NCBI RefSeq assembly: GCF_000498575.2
Contig: NZ_AWSQ01000002.1
Location: 797,021 to 861,020, forward strand
Origin: Pseudomonas taeanensis MS-3
GTDB taxonomy: Bacteria > Pseudomonadota > Gammaproteobacteria > Pseudomonadales > Pseudomonadaceae
Reading direction: 5' to 3'
DNA: 64,000 nucleotides
Part shown: positions 58,976 to 64,000 of the stretch, one piece after another
Layout of the letters: each line of letters starts with the position of its first letter
Numbering within the stretch: position 1 is the first letter of the stretch
Translations under genes and position numbers: made by a program
Notes under the pieces: model-generated
Told to the model about the DNA's origin: nothing
Databases searched by the model: none
Seen by the model: only the letters and a program-made list of their open reading frames with translations

Positions 58976-59401
58976 GTGAACAAGCGTCAGGCAGGTTTTA
59001 CGCTGATCGAAATCATGGTGGTCGTGGTGATTCTTGGAATTCTCGCCGCCTTGGTGGTGCCGCAGGTGATGAGCCGGCCGGATCAGGCCAAGGTCACTGT
59101 TGCCAAGGGCGATATCAAGGCGGTATCAGCCGCCTTGGATATGTACAAACTGGATAACCACAGCTACCCGAGCACCCAGCAGGGTCTCGAAGCGCTGGTG
59201 GAAAAACCCTCAGGTAATCCACCGGCGAAGAATTGGAGCAAGGACGGTTACCTCAAGCGTCTGCCAGTCGATCCCTGGGGCAATGTCTATCAGTACCTGT
59301 CACCCGGTACAAAAGGTGCGTTCGACCTCTATTCGTTTGGCGCCGATGGCAAGCAGGGCGGTAGCGACCTGGAAGCCGATATCGGTAACTGGGACTTGTA
59401 G
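58976..59401 (+). CDS. xcpT: XcpT/GspG, major pseudopilin
   Basis: A 141-residue pseudopilin. The prepilin peptidase site is KRQAG followed by FTLIEIMVVVVILGILAAL, with Glu at +5. The C-terminal part has the calcium-binding GspG segment (YSFGADGKQGG). The start is GTG at 58976, 4 bp after xcpS. It polymerises into the pseudopilus that pushes exoproteins. Confidence 0.97.
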   Translation: MNKRQAGFTLIEIMVVVVILGILAALVVPQVMSRPDQAKVTVAKGDIKAVSAALDMYKLDNHSYPSTQQGLEALVEKPSGNPPAKNWSKDGYLKRLPVDPWGNVYQYLSPGTKGAFDLYSFGADGKQGGSDLEADIGNWDL

Positions 59402-59407
59402 CCAGCC

Positions 59408-59938
59408 ATGCGTGAGGCGCGGGGTTTTACCCTGATCGAGTTGCTGGTGGTCCTGGTGATTCTCGGCAGCCTGATCGGTTTGGCCGTGCTCAGCACGGGG
59501 CTGGCCGGTCCAGCCCGTGAGCTGCGCAACGAAGCCGAGCGCTTGGCCGGGTTGATTGGCGTGCTGGCAGAGGAGGCGGTGCTGGATAATCGCGAGTACG
59601 GCTTACAGCTGAGTCGAGAGGCCTATCAGGTGCTGCAATACGATCCCGTTTCCGCTCGTTGGCAAGCTTTGTCGGACAAGCCGCATCGCTTGCCGGTCTG
59701 GGCCGAACTGAGTGTCGAACTGGAAGGCGAGGCGCTCGAACTGCCGCTGCCGGTCGGGAGTGAAAAAACTCGGAAGAACCGTACGCCGCAGTTGCTGATC
59801 CTCTCCAGCGGCGAACTCAGTCCATTCCGTCTGCGTTTGGGCGAACGGCGCAAGGACGGCTTGCGCTTGCAGTTGTCCAGTGATGGTTTTCGCCTGCCCA
59901 AAGTCGAGGTCGACAGTCCTAAGGCCCATGCCGGATGA
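59408..59938 (+). CDS. xcpU: XcpU/GspH, minor pseudopilin
   Basis: A 176-residue minor pseudopilin with leader MREARG and mature start FTLIELLVVLVILGSLIGL. The C-terminal beta-rich domain is typical in length for GspH. The stop overlaps the start of xcpV. Confidence 0.95.
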   Translation: MREARGFTLIELLVVLVILGSLIGLAVLSTGLAGPARELRNEAERLAGLIGVLAEEAVLDNREYGLQLSREAYQVLQYDPVSARWQALSDKPHRLPVWAELSVELEGEALELPLPVGSEKTRKNRTPQLLILSSGELSPFRLRLGERRKDGLRLQLSSDGFRLPKVEVDSPKAHAG

Positions 59939-60324
59939 AGCGCTCGATGGGTTTTACCTTGCTCGAAGTGCTGGTTGCTCTGGCTATCTTCGCCATGGTC
60001 GCCGCCAGTGTTTTGACTGCGAGTGCGCGCAGCCTGCAAACCGCGGCTCGGCTTGAGGACAAGACCCTGGCGATGTGGATCGCCGACAATCGTTTGACCG
60101 AGTTGCAGTTGGCCGAGACATCGGCAAGTGAGGGCCGCGACCAGGGCGAATTGGAGTTCGCCGGGCGGCGCTGGCAGTGGCAGAGTGAAATCCAGGCCAC
60201 CAGCGAACCGAGCATGCGTCGGGTAACCCTGTGGGTGGCGCCACGACCAGAGCGTGGTTCGAGCGGCGATCTGCGCGAACGCGCGGTGGTCAGTCTGAGT
60301 GGTTTTCTCGAGGCTCCGCGATGA
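59935..60324 (+). CDS. xcpV: XcpV/GspI, minor pseudopilin
   Basis: A 129-residue minor pseudopilin with leader MKRSMG and mature start FTLLEVLVALAIFAMVAAS, as in the GspI family. With XcpW, XcpX and XcpU it forms the pseudopilus tip. Overlaps both neighbours by four bases. Confidence 0.95.
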   Translation: MKRSMGFTLLEVLVALAIFAMVAASVLTASARSLQTAARLEDKTLAMWIADNRLTELQLAETSASEGRDQGELEFAGRRWQWQSEIQATSEPSMRRVTLWVAPRPERGSSGDLRERAVVSLSGFLEAPR

Positions 60325-61022
60325 ACCGCGCGCGCGGTTTCACCTTGCTGGAATTGCTTATCGCCATTGCGATCTTTGCCCTGCTCGGTCTGGCGACTTA
60401 CCGCATGCTCGACAGCGTGCTGCGCACCGACAGTGCAACGCGTGCCCATGAGCAGCAGTTGCGCGAGCTGGTGCGTGCCATCGCCGCGTTCGAACGCGAT
60501 GTGTTACAGGTGGTGGTGCGACCCGTGCGTGACCCCTTCGGCGATCCGCGTCCGGCGTTGCTCGGTGAGGAAGCCGATAACGCGGCCCTGGAACTGACCC
60601 GGGTCGGCTGGCGCAATCCGCTGGGGCGAGTGCGTGCCAGTGTGCAGCGTGTGCGTTGGCAGTTAAGTGGCGAGCAGTGGCAGCGACGCTACTGGAATGT
60701 GCTGGATCAGGCCCAGGACAGCCAACCCCAGGTGCAGCAGGCGTTGGATGGAGTGACGCGGATGCGCTTGCGCTATCTGGACGGTGCTGGCTCTTGGCAT
60801 GGCAGTTGGCCGCCCCCCGGTACCAGTGGCACAGACGCATTGGAGGAGTTGCCGTACGCGCTCGAGTTGATAGTGGAGCATCGCCGTTATGGCGAGTTAC
60901 GCCGCCTGCTGCGATTGCCAGATGTGCTGCCTGAGCGGGTGCAGCAGGTGGCTCAACCTGATCAGGTTGACGAGAGTGCTGCAGACTCCGACTCCGACTC
61001 CGCGACGGACGCTGACAAATGA
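60321..61022 (+). CDS. xcpW: XcpW/GspJ, minor pseudopilin
   Basis: A 233-residue pseudopilin with leader MNRARG and mature start FTLLELLIAIAIFALLGLA. The ATG at 60321 is set by the leader length and the overlap with xcpV; the frame is open upstream to 60231 without support. The C-terminus is rich in Asp and Ser. Confidence 0.95.
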   Translation: MNRARGFTLLELLIAIAIFALLGLATYRMLDSVLRTDSATRAHEQQLRELVRAIAAFERDVLQVVVRPVRDPFGDPRPALLGEEADNAALELTRVGWRNPLGRVRASVQRVRWQLSGEQWQRRYWNVLDQAQDSQPQVQQALDGVTRMRLRYLDGAGSWHGSWPPPGTSGTDALEELPYALELIVEHRRYGELRRLLRLPDVLPERVQQVAQPDQVDESAADSDSDSATDADK

Positions 61023-61984
61023 GTGCGCAACGGGGCATGGCACTGATCACCGTGCTGCTGGTAGTAGCCATAGTGACGGTGGTCAGCGCCGGCATGATTG
61101 CCCGTCAACAACTGGCCATTCGTAGCAGTGCCAATCAGCTACATGTGCGTCAGGCGTGGCATTACGCTCTGGGTGGCGAAACCCTGGCCAAGGCAGTGCT
61201 GCGGCGGGATTTGCAGCAGGGCGATCCGCGCGCCCCGGTGGACCATCTGGATGAGCCTTGGGCACGACCGTTGTCCCCCTTTGCCTTGGATGAAGGGGGC
61301 GAATTGCGAGTGCGCATCGAGGATCCCTCGGGGCGCTTCAATCTCAACAGCCTGGTGCGTAAGGGGCAGGCGAATGAGGTGGCGCTGGGCCAATTCCGTC
61401 GTTTACTGCTCAGCTTGCAGATTGATACGCCCTATGCCGAGCGTTTGCTCGACTGGCTGGATGCCGATCAGGAGCCAAGCGGCGGCTACGGCGGCGAGGA
61501 TAATCAATACTTGCTGGCACAGCCGGCCTACCGTGCGGCCAATCGTGGTTTGGCCGATGTGTCGGAATTGCGTTTGTTGCTGGAGATGAGTGAGGCCGAT
61601 TACCAGCGTCTGCTGCCGTTTGTCAGTGCCTTGCCGGAGGATGCAACGCTGAACGTCAACACCGCCAACGCTTGGGTGTTGGCGAGCCTCGCCGAGGGAT
61701 TGCCGCTGGCTACTGCGCAGGGGTTGGTCGCGGCGCGAGGCAGTCAGGGATACCGTGATGTACCCAGTTTTCTCGCGCAACTGCCAGGGTTGAGTGTGGA
61801 GAGCCAAGGGTTGGCAGTCGGCAGTCAGTATTTTCAGGTGATCAGCGAGGTCAGCGTGGGTGAGCGACGTCAGATTTTACGCAGCACCTTGCAGCGCGCC
61901 AGCGATGGTCAGGTGTATGTTCTAGCCCGTGATTTGGGGCAAAGCGGCTTACCGCCAGCGCCCGTCAAGGAAGTCGAGCCATGA
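61019..61984 (+). CDS. xcpX: XcpX/GspK, pseudopilus tip protein
   Basis: A 321-residue large minor pseudopilin. The leader MSAQRG precedes MALITVLLVVAIVTVVSAG, and the usual Glu at +5 is absent, a mark of GspK, which caps the pseudopilus tip. The inserted alpha domain (around RFNLNSLVRKG and LLDWLDADQEPSGGYGGED) is typical. Confidence 0.95.
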   Translation: MSAQRGMALITVLLVVAIVTVVSAGMIARQQLAIRSSANQLHVRQAWHYALGGETLAKAVLRRDLQQGDPRAPVDHLDEPWARPLSPFALDEGGELRVRIEDPSGRFNLNSLVRKGQANEVALGQFRRLLLSLQIDTPYAERLLDWLDADQEPSGGYGGEDNQYLLAQPAYRAANRGLADVSELRLLLEMSEADYQRLLPFVSALPEDATLNVNTANAWVLASLAEGLPLATAQGLVAARGSQGYRDVPSFLAQLPGLSVESQGLAVGSQYFQVISEVSVGERRQILRSTLQRASDGQVYVLARDLGQSGLPPAPVKEVEP

Positions 61985-63123
61985 GTCAGTTATGTGTGTT
62001 TCTGCCGCCAGCGGCCTGCGCCGGTGCCTTTGCGGATTTACCGGTGCAGCGTGTGCAGGGTGAAAACAGTCAATGCCTACCTTTTGCCGAGGCGGTCGCT
62101 GAATTGAGCGGTGCCTGGACCCTGGTTTTGCCAGTGGAGGCGGTGACGGCCTGTGCGGTGGAGCTGCCGACGCAGAAGGCGCGTTGGTTGCGCCAGGCCC
62201 TGCCGTTCGCGGTGGAAGAGCTGCTGGCCGAAGATGTCGAACAGTTGCATCTGGCATTGGGCGAACGCCTGCCAGATGGTCGTCATAGGGTGTTCGCCAT
62301 GCGCCGCGAGTGGCTGGCCAGTTGGCTGGCCCTGTGCCCGACCCCGCCACAGACGATTGCGCTGGATGCCGATTTATTGCCTCGGGGCGGTACCCAGCTG
62401 CTGTGGTTGGACTCGCGCTGGTTGCTCGGCGGCGCGCAGGTAGCGCGTCTAGCCCTGGGGGAGGAGGAGTGGCCGAGCCTGGCCAGCGCTTGCCCGCCGC
62501 CGCATGTCGCCTACCGCACGGAACAGCGGAGCGCGCCGGAGCCGGTGGGCGAGTTCGTAACGATCGACGATCCCCATCGCTGGCTGGCGCAGCAGACCGT
62601 CATGAATAATCTGGCTCAGGGCGTATTCGCCTCGCGTCAATCCAATGGCAACTGGCAGCGCTGGCGGCCGTTGCTGGGGTTGATCGGTTTGTGGCTGATA
62701 TTGCAGTGGGGCTTCAATCTGGCTCAGGGCTGGTATTTTCAGCGCCAGGCCGATACCTACGCAGAGGCCAGCACGGCGCTCTATCAGGAACTGTTTCCTG
62801 ATGACCGCAAGCTGATCAATCTGCGTGCCCAATTCGACCAACACCTGGCGGCCAGTGGTGCCAGTGGCCAGAGTCGTCTGCTCGGGATGCTCGCTCAGGT
62901 GAGTCAGGCGATGGTGGCGGAGGGTGCGTCGGTGCAGGTTGAGCAACTGGATTTCAGCGACATTCGCGGCGACTTGTCGATGCAGGTGCAGGCGCCGGGT
63001 TTTAGCGAGTTGGAGCGGTTGCGTGAACGCCTGCAGGAGGCTGGTTTAGCGGTGCAGCTGGGGTCGGCCAGTCGTGAAGCGGATGGGGTGAGTGCGCGTT
63101 TAGTGATCGGGGGTGGTGCATGA
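61981..63123 (+). CDS. xcpY: XcpY/GspL, inner-membrane linker to the ATPase
   Basis: A 380-residue bitopic protein. A large cytoplasmic actin-like domain (about 1-225) binds XcpR; one membrane span (about 228-248, LLGLIGLWLILQWGFNLAQ) precedes a periplasmic ferredoxin-like domain. It overlaps xcpX and xcpZ by four bases each. Confidence 0.94.
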   Translation: MSQLCVFLPPAACAGAFADLPVQRVQGENSQCLPFAEAVAELSGAWTLVLPVEAVTACAVELPTQKARWLRQALPFAVEELLAEDVEQLHLALGERLPDGRHRVFAMRREWLASWLALCPTPPQTIALDADLLPRGGTQLLWLDSRWLLGGAQVARLALGEEEWPSLASACPPPHVAYRTEQRSAPEPVGEFVTIDDPHRWLAQQTVMNNLAQGVFASRQSNGNWQRWRPLLGLIGLWLILQWGFNLAQGWYFQRQADTYAEASTALYQELFPDDRKLINLRAQFDQHLAASGASGQSRLLGMLAQVSQAMVAEGASVQVEQLDFSDIRGDLSMQVQAPGFSELERLRERLQEAGLAVQLGSASREADGVSARLVIGGGA

Positions 63124-63644
63124 GCAGTTTGAGTGAACCAGGGCATCCGTTCGCGGCGCAGTGGCAGAACTCTGTCTTGTTGCAGCGTTGGCGCGGCTTG
63201 GCGCTGCGCGAGCGGCTGGCCTTGAGCCTGCTGGCTGCGTTTCTGCTGCTGGTAGTGCTCTACATCTTGCTCTGGCAGCCGGCTCAACAAGGAGTGTTAG
63301 CAGCACGGAGTGCCTTCGAGCAGCAGCGTGCCTTGTATACCTATATGCAGGCGCAGGCACCGTTGGCCCGTAGTCTGGCGGCTAAACCGCAGGTCAGTCT
63401 TGATCCTGCGCGTTTACAAGGCATGGTCACCGCTAGCGCAGCCGAGCAGGGTTTGGCGATCGAGCGACTGGACAGCGACAGCGATGGCTCGTTGCAGGTC
63501 AGCGTGCAGTCGGCGCCCTTCGCCCAGTTGTTACGTTGGTTTGCCGTGCTCGAGCAGCAGGGTGTGCAGATTGTCGAAGCCGGCTTGGACCGCGACGAGG
63601 AGAGTCGGGTGGCGGCGCGCCTGAGCTTGCGTGTGGCGTTTTAA
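63120..63644 (+). CDS. xcpZ: XcpZ/GspM, inner-membrane platform protein
   Basis: A 174-residue bitopic protein with a short cytoplasmic arm, one membrane span (about 38-57, SLLAAFLLLVVLYILLWQP) and a periplasmic ferredoxin-like domain. It pairs with XcpY. It is the last gene of the xcpR-Z operon. Confidence 0.94.
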   Translation: MSSLSEPGHPFAAQWQNSVLLQRWRGLALRERLALSLLAAFLLLVVLYILLWQPAQQGVLAARSAFEQQRALYTYMQAQAPLARSLAAKPQVSLDPARLQGMVTASAAEQGLAIERLDSDSDGSLQVSVQSAPFAQLLRWFAVLEQQGVQIVEAGLDRDEESRVAARLSLRVAF

Positions 63645-63659
63645 TCTAGGACTCAAGTA

Positions 63660-63693
63660 CTGGGCGAACCTGGAAATGCCCAGTTGGTTTTTT
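63660..63693 (+). terminator. Terminator after xcpZ
   Basis: CTGGGC pairs with GCCCAG across a 12-nt loop and is followed by TTGG and then a run of six T. It is 15 bases after the xcpZ stop. The stem is short, so strength is moderate. Confidence 0.65.
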
Positions 63694-63820
63694 GCAATGC
63701 TGCTCTTGCCCTCAATGTCTGTGTTGAGGGGATTGATGGAGTAAGGCAAGCGTCTGTTTATTGTTGCTCGTTGCGCATCCAGGTATTTGTTCTGTTTTGA
63801 GAAAAAACTTAAGCAGAGTA

Positions 63821-63849
63821 TTGACTTAGGTAAGGCCTCGACGTAAATT
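63821..63849 (+). promoter_or_regulatory. Sigma-70 promoter of the tRNA-Val operon
   Basis: TTGACT at 63821-63826 and TAAATT at 63844-63849 are exactly 17 bp apart and followed by a GC-rich stretch. The first tRNA begins 20 bases after the -10 box. Confidence 0.82.
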
Positions 63850-63869
63850 GCGCGCCTTCGCAAAGCAAT

Positions 63870-63945
63870 GGGTGATTAGCTCAGCTGGGAGAGCATCTGC
63901 CTTACAAGCAGAGGGTCGGCGGTTCGATCCCGTCATCACCCACCA
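63870..63945 (+). tRNA. tRNA-Val (TAC)
   Basis: A 76-nt cloverleaf. The acceptor GGGTGAT pairs with ATCACCC, the anticodon loop CTTACAA holds TAC, the discriminator is A and CCA is encoded. Confidence 0.98.
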
Positions 63946-63981
63946 TTACTTTACGAAGTCGGGCGTAAGTCCGATAAATGC

Positions 63982-64000
63982 GCAGCGGTAGTTCAGTTGG
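63982..64000 (+). tRNA. Start of a further tRNA, probably tRNA-Asp (partial)
   Basis: The window ends in GCAGCGGTAGTTCAGTTGG, which has the acceptor 5' strand and D-arm of a tRNA. This matches the usual tRNA-Asp start and the common Val-Asp pairing in Pseudomonas. The anticodon is outside the window. Confidence 0.7.

Overview
The window is a stretch of Pseudomonas chromosome. The GC-rich codon use, the divergent xcpPQ / xcpR-Z type II secretion cluster, the order leuC-leuD-leuB-asd-usg-fimV-truA-trpF-accD-folC-dedD-cvpA-purF-metZ, and the tRNA-Ala/Glu cluster beside gltX are all typical of that genus. From memory, 17.7-64 kb follows the order of P. aeruginosa PAO1 around PA3139 down to PA3095, with a few genes gained or lost. 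I could not check this by search. The first 6.8 kb is the cytochrome c maturation operon, which lies elsewhere in PAO1.

Layout: 1-6790 holds ccmA(end)BCDEFGHI plus a translationally coupled small lipoprotein gene. Together they export and chaperone haem, reduce apocytochrome cysteines and ligate haem in the periplasm. 7043-11543 is an accessory block: a 2-oxoglutarate dioxygenase and an HD-domain oxygenase that resemble the TmpA/TmpB (or PhnY/PhnZ) phosphonate-degrading pair, an orphan FrhB-like iron-sulfur flavoprotein, and a divergent LysR regulator. 11694-16417 holds envelope genes: an MlaA-like protein coupled to an exported alpha/beta hydrolase, a GNAT acetyltransferase, a small membrane protein and a membrane GH17 glucan enzyme. 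16657-17644 holds a ComEA-like helix-hairpin-helix protein and then a tRNA-Asn gene followed by about three and a half tandem 150-bp repeats, each carrying the last 22 nt of the tRNA plus its terminator. The layout resembles the E. coli tyrT/rtT locus.

17711-31916 holds an aromatic-type aminotransferase, uvrB, an EmrAB-like efflux pair with its LysR gene, gltX, a duplicated tRNA-Ala/tRNA-Glu cluster, a TetR/hydrolase pair, a thioesterase, dusC, an SDR gene and ibpA, which has a sigma-32 promoter and a ROSE-like thermometer. 31973-36647 holds a six-PAS GGDEF/EAL protein and a LysR gene. 36780-53289 is a biosynthetic run for leucine, aspartate semialdehyde, pseudouridine, tryptophan, malonyl-CoA, folate, purine and methionine, interrupted by fimV. 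53411-63644 is the Xcp type II secretion system. The window ends in a tRNA-Val and the first bases of what is probably tRNA-Asp.

The best candidates for new biology are the 7.0-11.5 kb oxygenase/flavoprotein block and the tRNA-Asn tail repeat array. The rest is largely conserved core genome.
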